From assembly GCA_016808115.1 (NCBI GenBank), contig JAEQBH010000031.1, forward strand, positions 910,554-974,553: a DNA stretch of 64,000 nt. The letters run 5' to 3'. A program made the translations under genes and the position numbers. The notes beneath the pieces are model-generated. The model did not search any database and was not told the origin of the DNA. It was given only the letters and a program-made list of their open reading frames with translations. Every line of letters begins with the position of its first letter. The stretch's first letter is position 1. Positions 1 through 11,989 of this stretch are shown piece by piece. This stretch comes from Tetrastigma voinierianum. Lineage: Eukaryota; Streptophyta; Magnoliopsida; Vitales; Vitaceae.

Positions 1-345
1 GGTTAGCTAAGGTGGAAGAAAGGTCGAAAGCATGATTCAGCTAATCATCTTGACTGGCATGGCATCTGTCCCAACATCAGCGAGGATTTAGACAAAGTTT
101 CAATTTTCCAACTTGCAGGTTAGGCAAAACCAAAAAAATTTGGGTGTAATTTTTGAAAAATTAAGTTGTATAGTATCATGACTACAAAAGGAAAACTATG
201 AACCCTTGGATATAACAAAATGGGCTTGCGTAAATAGCGTCTTTCAAACATAAATAAATGCCACTTCCTTCGCTAACTCCCTAACCAAATGTCTCAGCAT
301 CATGATGGGGCTCCAGTTGAAGTTAGAAAGAAGGTGGCTGACACT
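1..345 (-). mobile_element. Inverted fragment of family-C retroelement interior
   Basis: This stretch aligns, with small indels, to the reverse complement of about 32,830-33,189 inside element C. It keeps the landmarks TTAGCTAA, CAATTTTCCAACTTG and AAATAAATGCCACTT in the same order. It is therefore part of a second C-family copy, read on the minus strand and cut by the left window edge. Similarity fades near 345. From 346 to about 545 nothing is recognisable. It has no coding capacity of its own. Confidence 0.7.
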
Positions 346-545
346 AAGTGGTGGTTGACTATAGAATGAAGCAGTGACCTTAAGGACTGCAGAGTTGACG
401 AGGAAGTGACATCAGCAAAGGTCGAACCACCTCTCTGTGTGATATCGTAGCTACTTCTAGAGCGATGGTTCGAAAGGGGTGTGGCTTCATTTGGCATATG
501 TGATTGTCTGAAGCTTGGTGGAGCTATCTTTTTAGACACCCATAC

Positions 546-1631
546 AGTTTTTGATTATCCAAATGTGTTTATGGAGGAATTACCAAGATTGCCTTCATAT
601 AGAGAGATTGAGTTTGCAATTGATGTTGTTCCGGGTGCCATTCCGGCGTCCATTACACCGTATAGAATGGCTTCGGTGGAGTTAAAAGAATTGAATCTTC
701 GGTTGCAAGAATTGTTAGAGAAAGGACTTATTCGTCCGAGTGTATCACCATGGGAGCGCCAATCCTCTTTGTTAAGAAGAAAGATGGTACACTTCGGTTG
801 TGTGTTGATTATAGGCAAGCTGAACAAAATGGCGGGAAAAACAAGTATATGTTACCCGGGATTGATGGCTTTGTTCAAGCTTGATTGAGAGAGAAGGTGC
901 AAGTGTCTTTTCGAGATATTGACCTCACGATCACGGGTATCATCGATTGAGGATTAAGGATGTGGATGTGCATAAGGCGGCATTTAGAGCATGATATGGA
1001 CATTGTGGGTTCTTAACGTGTCGTTTGGGTTGACAAATGCACCAGCAGTTTCTTGGACTTAATGATCGTGTTTTAAGGCTAGGTATGTAGATCGGTTTAA
1101 TCGTGGTGTTTATTGATGACATCCTTGTGTATTGAAAGGATCGGGAAGATCATGATACTCACCAACCGGGTAGTCTTTAGAGCCCTTGAAAGGAACGATT
1201 ATGAAAACTGAGTAAATGTGAATTTTGGTTGAGAAGTATCTTTCTTGGGTGCATTATGCCCGAGAAAAAAAGGAATTTGGGTAGATCCAAAGAAGATAGA
1301 GGTGATTATTGAATGGAAACCACTGAGAAATGTCACGGAAGTGCGTACTTTCATGGGATTGGCAGGTTATTGTAGAAGGTTCGTTAACGGGTTTTCAGGC
1401 CCTATGACGAGATTGCTTCAAAAGAATGTGAGATTTGATTGGAGTGAAAAGTGTCAAGCTAGTTTTGAAAAGTTGAAAGCATTCTTAACCGAGGCATTGG
1501 TTCTTACTCAACCTGCCTACGGTAAAGAATACGTGATTTTTAGTGATGCTTCATTAAATGGACTTGGATATGTCCTTATGCAAGAAGGTAAAGTGGTAGC
1601 ATATGCTTCAAAGTCGAGATTCCGAGGATAG
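546..1631 (+). pseudogene. Ty3/gypsy (Tekay/Del-like) RT-RNase H remnant
   Basis: This is a decayed piece of a chromovirus polyprotein. The reading starts with the linker and RT amino end (EELPRLPSYREIEFAIDVVP, then LRLQELLEKGLIRPSVSPW). It shifts frame at about 755-770, where VKKKDGTLRLCVDYRQ is readable in another frame. It passes the RT catalytic region FIDDILVY at about 1,111-1,134, immediately followed by a stop. It then regains an open frame from 1,245 to 1,631 with the RT thumb (TFMGLAGYCRRFVNGFS) and RNase H start (FSDASLNGLGYVLMQ). It stops just after VAYASKSRF, so most of RNase H and all of integrase are missing. In families of this type the product would copy element RNA into DNA. 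This copy has several frameshifts and stops and cannot do so. Assignment to Tekay/Del rests on remembered motif similarity. Confidence 0.85.
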
Positions 1632-2815
1632 GAATCGAAGTGTGACGATCTTTTTGGTTTGTTCTCTATTCCTCTCTTCTTATTTCAAGTATCAAATTGT
1701 TAGCGCAATTATTGAAATGATTTTCAATAAAGCTGCATATTGATTTATTTGAAGTGATTTGAGAAAATTGATTGTGAAATTATTTCCATGAAAAAATTGT
1801 ATGAGTATTGAAATGTGCTATTTGAGTATAAATGTATATACCCTATTGTAAATTTCTATGATTGGTTTTTAATGTCCTTAATAAAATGTTATCCGTCATA
1901 TTCGAGTTAAAGATAGATTGGTATACATAAGAGATTGGCTAGTGAATACTTGTGAACAGCGTAATGTAGTGTCACTCAGATCCATAGCCAGTAAGGGCAA
2001 GGTATCGATAGTGTTCATAAATTGATTTTTAATAACCAATCAGCAACCTAAAATTGGGGCCGTCTTGTGTTATAAGGCAACTATACGGGCTCTTTGCCCA
2101 ATGGGGATCATCTCTTGAATTGATTCAGATTCCTCTACACACTAAAAACATTAGCTAAATTCGTTTAAAGGCAAAATGATAAGAATATTTGTGAAATGCA
2201 TGATTTGAGTTTTGAATGAGTTATTGCATATGAAAGTGCATATTTGGAATGATCAATGAATTGTAAATGAATGTATATGAAATGAATATATATACGTATT
2301 GTATTGCATTGATCATTCGATAAGGTTAAAAACATTGCTTTAGAAAAGTCACATGATTTGTGTTCAAATAAAATGAAGAGAGAACCGTATAGAACCACAA
2401 GTGTAAGTACTTAAGCGTTGTTTTATCATCAGCGCGGTGCAAATTGAACAAGTTCAAAAGCAAAGACCGCGCAAGCACAAAGTCATCGTCTAAAGCCGCA
2501 TAAAGTAAAAGTAAGCTCCGACCATGCATACATGAAATCCCATGATCGCTTTTTGATACTTTTTCTATTAAAACTACGTTGTGAAAATTGAATTTTGATA
2601 AATGTTTGTAAATGATTTTTATATTTAAAACGGATTATAATGCCTTAATTTATAAAGGAGGGAAATTGAGCAAATAGGCATATAATGCCATATTGAATGA
2701 ATAGGTGTATTGAGAACAAGATGATGGGCCCCCTTTAAGTTAATGTGATATATCGTATACTCATTTCATGGATAATTATCCTTTACAAATGAGTATTTGA
2801 AATGTGTTTGTGAAA
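1632..2815. other. AT-rich non-coding DNA, possibly old LTR
   Basis: No gene is visible. The stretch follows directly on the RNase H break. It is rich in TGAAATG and ATATATGAA-like words and has a short GC-richer patch at 1,975-2,130 and another at 2,410-2,520. The style resembles long Tekay/Del LTRs such as element D, but no LTR ends or target duplication could be placed. Confidence 0.3.
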
Positions 2816-3345
2816 AGGAATTGTGTCGAGTCGTAAAAGAGAGGACCCGCGTCGAATCAGGTTCGACCTCGTTTGGTCGGGTTGGGAGCAGGCTCCCTCA
2901 TAGCACCCCGAGGCATAAGCTCCAGCTCACCTATTTGAAAAAGAGAGCTAACTTGGGAAAGGATAAGAACACACCTTTTTTATTCATACCAAAAACCTGA
3001 AATTACGAAATACCTTAAAATGAAAAGAAAACGGTGCGAAGAGTTTTAGATGCGTTGTCCTTCAGCGGGGATCCGTGTCGACCCCCGTTAGTTGGTTAAG
3101 GGCACCGAGACGTTAAATTCCTTCAAACTTCTGAACGCTCGACAAACTCAAAGGCCCTAGGTTGTGGGAATGATCCATCTTCAATCTCATGTAGCCGACA
3201 ATGAAGTCAATGATTCCTAACTAGTTAGCTCAGGGTATTAGGCTTTGAAAGGCCCCTCAGACTATGCTCGGGATTCTGATTGGATGATCCCACTTATTCT
3301 TATTCACAAGCATATTTTTGATATTTTTCTTTTCTTTTTCTTTTT
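2816..3345 (-). mobile_element. Athila-like 3' interior fragment
   Basis: This block parallels the 3' untranslated interior of element A at about 17,590-18,045. Shared blocks in the same order are GGAAAGGATAAGAA followed by CACACC/GCACCCC, then TTAGCTCAGGG with ATTAGGCTTTGAAA, then GGCCCCTC and GGATGATCCCAC or its close match. The orientation on the + strand is the same as in A, so it is read here as a minus-strand Athila fragment. The intervening 180 bases differ. No ORF is convincing. Confidence 0.5.
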
Positions 3346-3387
3346 ATCTTTCTTTTTCACTTATTCTAATACGAACATCAAGGCGCT

Positions 3388-3562
3388 CTTGTGGAGCACC
3401 TAGGCATTCTAGAAAGTTGATTCGATGCTACACATGTGAATGCCAAGGCACTCAGGTGGAGCATCTAGGTGTTCATATGGAGTGCCTAGACATTCTTGTA
3501 GAGTACCTAGGTGTTCCTATGGTGTGCCTAGGCATGCTAGGGGCTTCTTTGGATGCACTATA
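3388..3562. repeat. Tandem array of CCTAGG-centred palindromic units
   Basis: At least five degenerate units are visible near 3,391, 3,451, 3,478, 3,503 and 3,528. The last four are spaced 25-27 bp. Consensus is roughly TGGAGYRCCTAGRYRTTC, and CACCTAGGTG or TGCCTAGGCA lies at the centre. The array sits at the edge of the Athila-like fragment. Element A has related wording (GGTGTTCCATCACTTAGGTG) at about 18,108-18,127 in the equivalent place. Confidence 0.7.
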
Positions 3563-4346
3563 GGAAGATTGCACGCCGAGGCCATAACTCCTTCAACCGG
3601 ACTCCGAATCATGCAATTTTGGTGTCTACAGAAAGCTCTTAAAGTTTATAATGTCCCTATCACATGAAATGAGCTGTGAGAAATCATCATCTTGGTGAGA
3701 AATTCCAAAAGACATCAACTGCTTTAAGTGGTGGCATTCTTGGTTGTTTTGGCCTTTTTGCTTCCTTTTTCTCCTAAGTGACCTAAACATAAGAAAGAGA
3801 GTTTGGAGCCTTAAAACACTTATAATTATCACCAAAACAAATAAAATGCATTGAGAACAAGATGATAAAAGGAGTGTTTAAGACCCTCAACAATGGCTTG
3901 TAGTATGAATGATTGGTCATACCCTCCTCCCTATTTGCATGATCATTACTTGAAGACATGATTAAAATCAAAAGAAAGAATTACAAAAAGAAACCTCACA
4001 ACACTCCCTCACATGTTTCACTCACATTTTTTTTTCCACTCGATATTTGGACTTTTCTTGATAATGAAAATCACTCATGCCTTTTCCCCCTCTTGAACTT
4101 CACTTTATTTTTTTCTTCTTATTTGAATTCACAATCTAGATGAAAGATCAACCCAATTAGGAATCTAACTAGACTCAAAATAATACAAAGTGAGTAGAAA
4201 ATGAAAAATACCATTGTCTTTTTTCTTTTCTTTTTTATAACTCCTTTTTTTATTGTTTTCTTTTTTCTTTCCTTTTTTTGTTTACATTGAACAAGAAGTC
4301 AAACAACAAGAATTAAGAGATATCGAATCAATGTTTGAATGTCAAA
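3563..4346 (-). other. Presumed interior of Copia element F
   Basis: This stretch lies on the internal side of the F primer binding site, so it should be the leader or start of F on the minus strand. Minus-strand frames around 3,626-3,971 are open for 60-70 codons but match no gag motif that can be named. Poly-T/C tracts fill 4,018-4,130 and 4,216-4,285. The junction between F and the Athila-like fragment to the left is not resolved. The second LTR of F is not in the window. Confidence 0.35.
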
Positions 4347-4358
4347 GCTTTGATACCA
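4347..4358 (-). other. Primer binding site of element F (tRNA-iMet)
   Basis: On the minus strand this reads TGGTATCAAAGC, the usual Copia site complementary to the 3' end of initiator tRNA-Met, with A in place of G in the canonical TGGTATCAGAGC. It lies three bases from the LTR end at 4,362. Confidence 0.7.
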
Positions 4359-4361
4359 AAA

Positions 4362-4545
4362 TGACATGAACCCTACAGCGTGTTTCTTTAAATTCCACCT
4401 ATCCAAAGATCTTCAAACACGATCTAGAAAAGTGCACCTTTCCCTTGACTATATTGAATCAAGAGTCATAAGCAAAGATGTTGTGTCTTTGTCCCTTTGG
4501 TTATATGGAACCAAAATATGTAAGAACAAAGGAAAGCAACCCCGT
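4362..4545 (-). mobile_element. Copia element F, 5' LTR, U5 part
   Basis: This is the PBS-proximal part of an LTR that runs on at 37,976-38,247, on the far side of element A. Its left end is TGACATGAACCC, giving a CA-ending LTR on the minus strand. The TATA box and AATAAAAA signal are in the other part. Joined across A, the LTR is about 455 bp. The last five bases, CCCGT (4,541-4,545), pair with CCTGT at 37,976-37,980 as the imperfect target duplication made when A inserted. Confidence 0.65.
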
Positions 4546-5686
4546 TGACGGGCTCCGGATAGGTGTGTAAATTAGTATAAAATGTAGGCCCATACGCGCA
4601 AATATACGCATCGAGTATACGTAGTGTAGCGGCTAGTAAAAGTGTAGATCCTGTGAGGAGAGTGTGTTAAATACCGGAATAGGCTCTAGAGTATTATCTG
4701 GATCTCAAACTTGAGTGATTTACTACTAATATAATGACACTTTAATCCTAAACGAGTTATTAGTTAATTAACAAAGACTATGGTTTTTCCTTTCCTTTCC
4801 ATATTCAATGGGTTATCATGCATTGTAAATGGTATTAGAGGTATATTGAACGGATGTTCGGGCCCCAGTTGGTGGTACTGCGAGATATCTCTCTCGAGGT
4901 ATATTCGCCTATATATCTAAACATAGGGTTAATCGCATCTACTACTTCACCTTTAGACTCAGAAGGCGGCAAATGGTTAAACCACTAATTGCCATTACTC
5001 GAAGCGAGATCTCTACTCAGTTAATGAGTGTCACTCTGGATCCCAAGAGCCCTTATCTCTAAATCTTAGATTCCCGGGAAAAGAAAGTTGGTGGTTGCTA
5101 AACACCACCATGTAGGTAATTAACAAGAAATAGAGCAAGTCAATATCAGATCTATATATATACTGAACAAACTGAATAAAAAAAACTAATCCATATGAAT
5201 ATAACAAGAATACAGCAAAACCTTCGAAATAAAGTTAGAACATCGTTTTTCTAATTACAATAATTTGATTTCAATGATAGGGTTTGAGAAAGGAAATCTG
5301 ACTATGGGATTACCACGATCTCGAATGGAATCATTTGCCATCTTCTCCATCTCATACTCCATTTCTCTTCGATCTCGTTTTTCCTTTTTATTTTTTATAT
5401 ATTTGAAAAATTCTTATTGTGAGAGTCCCGACGATGTCATGACATTGCAACATTGGCTGATGTAGGTTGCACGTCATACGACCTCAACGTCGCGACGTTG
5501 AGGTTGAGCTCTCCTCTAATCTCCTCTTCAAATCTCCACAAAGCCTCCAAATGCCACTTTTTTCACTTGAAATTCATAAAAAGTTGAGTATCAAATATAC
5601 AACAATAACCGCACTTATTACTAGATGAAATGAACCAAAAACGTGCTCACACGCAGGTATATGATGAGTGTTTTAGGCACTCATCA
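4546..5686 (-). repeat. Element A 3' LTR
   Basis: The LTR runs from TGACGGGCTCCGG on the left to GGCACTCATCA on the right, so on the minus strand it begins TGATGAGTGCC and ends CCCGTCA. It matches 36,814-37,975. It contains a TATA-like run (minus GTATATATATAG at about 5,153-5,164), conserved in the partner LTR, and one copy of the CG dyad AACGTCGCGACGTT near 5,487-5,500. Other dyads at 5,428-5,455 look CpG-depleted (GATGTCATGACATT, TTGCAACATTGG). Confidence 0.9.
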
Positions 5687-5700
5687 CACCCCCAAACTTA
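5687..5700 (-). other. Element A polypurine tract
   Basis: On the minus strand this reads TAAGTTTGGGGGTG and abuts the TGATGAGTG start of the 3' LTR. It is preceded by GGGACAAGAAGC, the usual Athila-type context. It would prime plus-strand DNA synthesis. Confidence 0.85.
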
Positions 5701-5750
5701 GCTTCTTGTCCCTAAGCAAGAAATCGACTCATAACTTGTGTGCATGGCGA

Positions 5751-7096
5751 TGCTTCGTTCTTATTCGTATGCTGAATTCTATTCCCCAGTAGGAATTAAA
5801 GGTTGTCAGCATTATAATGCGAGGAATCCACGAGGTCATATCCACGGGGAGTGGTCTAAATTTGTTGATCTGTAGGAGCTATTCTCCACAAAAAGTGTAA
5901 TTTAAAAAGGAATTATGGGGATTGGTTGTTTGATTGAATGATTGATTGATTTGAATATTTTAAATTAGAAAGATGATTGCTGGGATTCTTAGGTTTCCAC
6001 TCACTAATGGTCACGTAATTCCCACCTCTTAGTTTTACAGTCTCATCTAGGAGCCATTGATAAATGGTCTTGATGGAAGAGAGAATTTGTCTTTAAATTC
6101 TCTTTTGAAAGAAAGATGATTGAATGATGTTAAACACTTGTTCCCGATTAATTCAGACTCTTAGCTTGCATTTTGTAATCCAAGCACAGCGTGTAGGATC
6201 TCGTTCACATGTTGTCGAAGGATGCCAAACTAAGGATTTTTCTGGTTTCTACAAGCGAATAACATCACACAATCCATTGAAGTATAAAAGAGGAATTGAG
6301 GGAATATACCTTGATTAGGGTGAGTTTCCACCATAGAACCCCAGCATAGAAGTTTAGAACTCCATGGAATTATAAGGGAAATCATAATTGAAGGGAATTT
6401 ATTCATGAAGAAAGAACTTTGAGAAAATCAGGGTGGTGCAAAACTGGGATGAAAATACGAGAATCTCGAGAATGGAAACGAAATATGAGTTACTACTGAA
6501 AGATTATATGTGCTTGAATCAAAAATCTCGAGAGAAAATAAGTCTTTAACCCTAATCAATGAAACTTCACCCCAACTATGGAGGAGAGCTCTTCTCCTAT
6601 GAAAACCTAATCCTCCGAATCAAAAGCTGCCTTCTCCTTGTGTCCTATAGCTTTTATACCTCTCTCCAATGTGATCCCACATTCAAAGTTGATTTACAAG
6701 TGTGCCCTTACATTAAGATCAAATTCTACCAATTCAAAGTAGTTACCACACGGGTGTACCGGTCTGAGTTAGTGGTGGCGCGGTACGCCCGGCTTCTGTG
6801 CTTTTGCGCAGGTGTGGGTGCATGTTGAAGGTGTGCGTCTGCTTTGATCCTCTCTGGTGCTTCTACAGCATTGACTGCGGTTCACGAGCTTCCTGTCGGT
6901 TGCCAACATCAACAATGATATATATTTACTTCGGGACATAAATCTTTTATGCAGTTATGCATTAGACACGAAAGACACGCACAAGTCGAAAACCGCAAGC
7001 GATTAAAAGTACCTGTCCCTTAGCGCGAAAATGTGGTAGTGTGACTTGAATGTGCTAAGTTACGCTATAAGTCTTGCTTTCGATTGTGTATTCATC
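5751..7096 (-). repeat. Element B 3' LTR
   Basis: The left end is TGCTTCGTTCTTATTCG and the right end is GTGTATTCATC, so on the minus strand it begins with a damaged (T)GATGAATACAC and ends in CA. The upstream side on the minus strand (about 7,097-7,145) holds CTTGCTAGGACTAGCAAG and a damaged polypurine tract AAGATGGTGGTCAGTG. It aligns along its length with 16,038-17,436, with many short indels. Confidence 0.8.
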
Positions 7097-10000
7097 CGCA
7101 CTGACCACCATCTTGCTAGTCCTAGCAAGATTTAGACTAGAATACCGCGGTTATGAATTCCAACAAGTGCGCTCGGTACGGTTAAGCTTTGCAGTTCATA
7201 ATACTTGAAATATGAAACATATTACTTCGCTTTTACTTTAGTATGCACCAGTATGACTCATTTAGAACTAACCACAGTCTTAAACAATGAACATAACAAC
7301 AAGCTAACACAAAATCAGCTATTCAAATGAGGGACCATGGAATTGAAGAAAAATAATGTGGTCATGCAAACATTGAACTAAAATGATCGATATTATAGAA
7401 GCAACCATTTAACATAACACAAAACTACTATGCATAAAGTCAAAAGAAACAACGAACACAACTGGAATCAAAGTCTTGAAGTTTGTAATGACCATAGGCT
7501 GAGCGAAAGGGGAAAATGAACAAAATGGTTGTTGGCATAACATGGTGAGATGCGCTGCGATTACGACTACCACCCAATCTAACTGACAAGCTCTTACTGC
7601 GTGCATCCTCATCATCTGCGGAGAAAATACATCGCATCGTACTTGATCATCAGCTCCTCTGATTCTCCCTCCAAGTCGGGAGAAATTGGCATGCATAGCA
7701 ACGAGGCTCTCCTCGGAAAATATGACTCTCGAGCTTAGAGAGCCTGCGGTCAAGTTGCTTCTGTTTCCCCAAAATGCATTTGAACCACCCTTTTGTTCGG
7801 CTCCGTTCTCTTGATGGGGACTGAGCTCGTAGGTGTATCGTGTTGTAGATGAAGGTGCCAGGGAATAGCCAGAATTTGTGAAGAATTTGGGGTCTCGTGG
7901 ATGCGGCTCGGCTCTTGGCCTCGGGTTTGTTTGTAATAGGCTGACTGGGAAACACCCTCTTTTCTAGCCGCTCCTCGTTTCAGCGGCTTCCTGAGGGCTA
8001 AGTCCTGAGGATGGGAATGGAATGTATGCTACTTTCATGCGAGAAGAGCTGCGGGAAGTCGTCACACACCATATATTCACAAAGCATAATCGATAAGTTT
8101 CCGGTCATAACCTCGTATAAGAACTGAATTTGTTCTCTTTTGGGAGATTTCTCATTGCCCTTAGGTCAGATTCTATCATGAATAATCTTATTCATCAATT
8201 CATGTCAGGCTTGAGCTTCCCACTGATCACGAATTCTTTCTGCTTTATCAAAAGCCATTCATGGTCACGGGGTGAGTGCATAACCTTAGCAGTCATTTGG
8301 GCATCGAAATCGATGATAGCCATTTAAGTGGACCAAAGATCGGTGCGAGGCGACAGGCGGACATCTTGTAAGGAATGAGCTATCGAATCAGATTGTAATC
8401 GTGTCACCTTTACCCGTCAAGTGGTCTCTAGTAAGGTCTCGGCCCGGTGATTTTCTTTCATATTGGTATAAAAGCGCGTTTCTTGATAGGTAAATATCCA
8501 CTGAACCTCGGTGCACCTATTTGCATATTCTGTTCTTGAATAACACCCCTGATTGGATGAGAGTATAGAAATGTGTCCAACTTCCCCCTCTCGCAGTGAA
8601 ATCCTGTTGCATGTCCGATTGGGCCCATTTTCACCTTTCGACTCGGAGCCCTCGACCGCGACTATAGCCTCACATCATCGTCATCATCACTCGTGCTTCC
8701 CTGCTTCGGAAGGCGAATCTGGCCTTCCCTTTGCCTTTCTTTTCTTGGGTGAGGAGTCAGGTTCTTTTCTTCCTGACGCTCCATGGGGAGCTAGGCCTTA
8801 TTTCCAGTATTCTTGGATCTTTCCATAGTTATGGCAAGAATGGCAATGATGCCCCAGATGACCCACACATATAAAACAATATCCCGACCTGTCTCCCGGA
8901 AGTGAGTGGTCAGGTGCAGTCAGGATAGAAATTTCACTCCCCGTATCATCGGTGAGAACCCGAACCACCAAGTAAGGGAAAACCACCAGCCAAAACCACC
9001 CAAGTAAGTCCATGTATAATAATGAATAGCACAAAAAAAATGCTCGAGATTGCGGGAGGCTTACCATACATCTGATAGTCTGAGAAGAATCGAGAAGGGC
9101 GAAATGGAAGCTTCGAATGACGAACGGTAGGGGTTGCTTTGTGTGAGAGGGGAAAAAGGGCTAGGGTTTGCTTTGTAGGAAGTAGAGGAGGTTGTGAATG
9201 CAGGTGCGAAAATGGATTAAGCGGATTTTGCCCAAACACCGCGTATGCCGGTACACGTTAGTGGTAATGGAATGCCTTCTGGCTTCTTGCCCTTTTTGCG
9301 TAAGGGTATCTGGTACACACATTCCCGATTTTAAGCGTTTTTTTCATATATATTTTGCAAATTTGGAGCGATTAGTGTAGATGTAAATTGTCCTTGTCGT
9401 AGCCTTCCGTCAGGGTTTCCTTTGCATGCTCACCTTTTCTTTTGCTCATATTCCACCCAAACTAACTGTATTCACGGAGTTGGTCACTGTAATTCCTTCT
9501 TTGGATACTTTCAATCTTTCCATGGGGTCCACTGCTTTTCCAGTGATCAGGGTTCTTAGGGTTCGAACTAACTTGGCAACTTAAAGCTCAAAATAGGTGC
9601 AAGGGGTGAGACAATACGAGTTCGCGGTGTACATAGAAATAATGGCCTCTAATCATTTTCGATTATGCAGATGTTCCTCAAGACTATGATGCATGTAGTT
9701 AACACTGACATACCAAATTGATGCACAAATGGGAACCTGGCAGAGGCAAGATAAAGTATGGCGATGGTCTGGTTTGTGTAAGTAATAAAGGCGAGGCTGC
9801 AAGAGGATGAGATCGAAAGATGAATATAAGATTTTTATGCGTCGCTGTTAAAGTGTACATGCAATGAGATGATGTGGAGTGTGTATGAGATCATGCGACT
9901 ATATATACATTGCGGGTTAAGTATTATACCTAAAAGAGCCATAATTTGAAAATTTTGACCATACAGCGAGCAGGTAACAAAGCGCATAGTTAGGTTGACA

Positions 10001-10250
10001 GATTATACGCCTACCCATGACGAGAAACAAGCATTGCCCTCGATACATAGAAACTAAGGGTACCCAGCATGAATGGGAGCGACATAGAAATTAGGTCCTA
10101 TTTTTTTTTCTTTTTTTTTGTTTATTTTTTTTTATTTTTTATGTTTTAATGAAAAGCAAATGAAATAGAGACAATAGAAAAAAAAATACAGAAGCGAAAA
10201 TAAAACAAAATCAAAACTATATACAACAGTTGAGAAGCGACTTTACTTTG
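7097..10250 (-). other. Element B 3' interior, no confident ORF
   Basis: This region between integrase and 3' LTR is equivalent to the 3.6 kb in A that carries the third ORF. Minus-strand open stretches at 7,409-7,955 and 8,798-9,239 are short and in different frames. One contains a cysteine/histidine cluster (YCFICVGHLGHHCHSCHNYG, about 8,825-8,884) that only loosely resembles a zinc knuckle. The segment 10,090-10,210 is T-rich. Plus-strand open frames here look accidental. No function can be assigned. Confidence 0.4.
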
Positions 10251-11330
10251 AAGGGAATCCACTGGCGGCGGATCTACGAATCCTCACTGCTCGAAGATTG
10301 AAATGCTCGAGGAATGGCAGGCATTGACCATTACGACTTTACAGGACACTGGGGTATCGGATTTTCAATCTCACGGCTCGTATGGATAAACTACCTTAAC
10401 GATGAATGGGCGATCAGCCCGAGATGAAGTTTTCACGGAAATAAGTGCGGCCCAGGGAGGCATGCAGCCCGGTACTTTTGGTTTGGTTCGAGCGTTTTAG
10501 AGCGATAGATTTGTGTGGAGCGAAGAGTCGTATGAAAGCTCCGAATTTACAAGGAATGGCTCGAGTTGTTTCCCATTTGGATACATGGCCATTGCCCACC
10601 TTGAGTTAGATCGGAATTAAAGTTCTAATATGGCAGGTAAGCCGGTGTTAGATTTCAGAAGCGGTAGATAATGACCTTTCCATAAACAAGTCTGGGAGAC
10701 ATACGAAACGATTTAAAGAGCGTACGGTAGGCGAAAGAGCATCAATAAGTCGGAGTGACCAATCTTTGCGATTTGGGGCAACCGTTTTTTCAAAAATATG
10801 TTTGATCTCCCTATTAGCTAATTCGGCTTGACCATTAATTACATGGGTGATATCTTTGTTGAAACTTTATGGGTGACTCCGTATTTTTTTTAACTTGATT
10901 TTCAAAAGATCGATTACGAGAAATGGAGTCACCATCAGCAATAATTGCAGGAGTATTGAAAGCGAGAAAAATGTGTTCTTTATAAATTGCAAAACAACCT
11001 TGTGGTCATTAGTTCTCGTGGAATAGCCTCGACCCACTTTGACACATAATCAACGGATAGCAGAGAATGTATAGGTACCCACGAAGAGAGAGCATTCCGT
11101 GAAATCTATACTCCAACGATTCAAAGAATTCAATGGTTAAGATGGGGTAAGAGGCATCATGTTTCGTTTTGTGACCTAATTGTTGGCGTGAGCACACATT
11201 TTCTGAAATTCGAAACAATCTTTAAATAAGGTAGGCCCGATGCGGCTTGTAAAATCTTATCTCTTTGTTTTCTTCTGAGAAAATACCCTCCATAAGCTTC
11301 GAATGGCAAAGGTTAGGATCTTGATACGCT
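10251..11330 (-). pseudogene. Element B integrase remnant
   Basis: This is a decayed Athila integrase on the minus strand, downstream of RNase H. Readable pieces are the catalytic-core entry with LYIL followed in another frame by VDYVSKWVEAIPRE (about 10,990-11,090), and the carboxyl end with PFIVKVVYPYEP (about 10,370-10,405), the place where the family has a VFPYGAVEI-like motif. Integrase would join element cDNA to the host chromosome. Stops and frame changes separate every recognised block, so it is not functional. The assignment rests on motif order. Confidence 0.7.
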
Positions 11331-11332
11331 CA

Positions 11333-11989
11333 TCATTGGGCACATATCTTCTCATTAATTGATCGGAATGATGTGCAAATAGATGGATCATCAAAGTAAT
11401 ATTTCTTAATATCACGCCCGAAATTTGCTTTTACATTGAAGTCCATTGTGTTGGGATTTGACCGGTGACTAGGTGGTAATTTACAATGTGGCGTACCAAG
11501 AGGCGATGAGCAGAGTGAAAAGTTGCTCATGGAAGCGTCGCCTATGGGTGCGCCACGAGAATTGGATTCTGGAACTAATCGAGATAAATGGTCAACCACC
11601 ACATTCTCGACCCCCTTTTTATCTTTAATAGTCAGATTGAATTCTTGACATAGTAAAATCCACCTGATTCATGGGGCTTGGTGTCACCTTGAAGGCAAGT
11701 ACTTAGTCTTTGTGATACGTAGAAAATAGTTACGGGAGAGCCTACAATGTATGACCTGAACTTACGAGGCCCAGAGAGACGTGGTGAAACTCTTTTTACG
11801 TAGTTTGTGTAGTTTAGCGAGTGAAGTCCCCAGTGTCTTCTTTGGCATAATAGATTACAAAGCCTTTTTGTCTTCCTTTGTCTAAACAACCCTATGGCAT
11901 AATCACTAGCGTCACACATGATCTCAAACGGAAGATTCCAATTAGGAGACAGTGATGAGAGCGTACTAACATAGTTTAGGCTTAACAAA
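11333..11989 (-). pseudogene. Element B RNase H and connection remnant
   Basis: This continues from RT on the minus strand. The RNase H start LPFEIMCDASDYAIG lies near 11,905-11,950, and FRSYIVGSPVTIFY lies near 11,715-11,760, as in the Athila FRSYLVGSK region. The linker then ends with VVDHLSRLVPE (about 11,567-11,600) and FDDPSICTSFRS, leading into the integrase HHCC region. RNase H removes RNA from the RNA:DNA hybrid during replication. Frames change between the 11,632-12,393 and 11,333-11,602 open stretches, so the protein is broken. Confidence 0.75.

Noticed and set aside
8553..8828. Plus-strand frame with a His-rich stretch
   Set aside because: It comes from a CATCATCGTCATCATCAC run inside the 3' interior of minus-strand element B.
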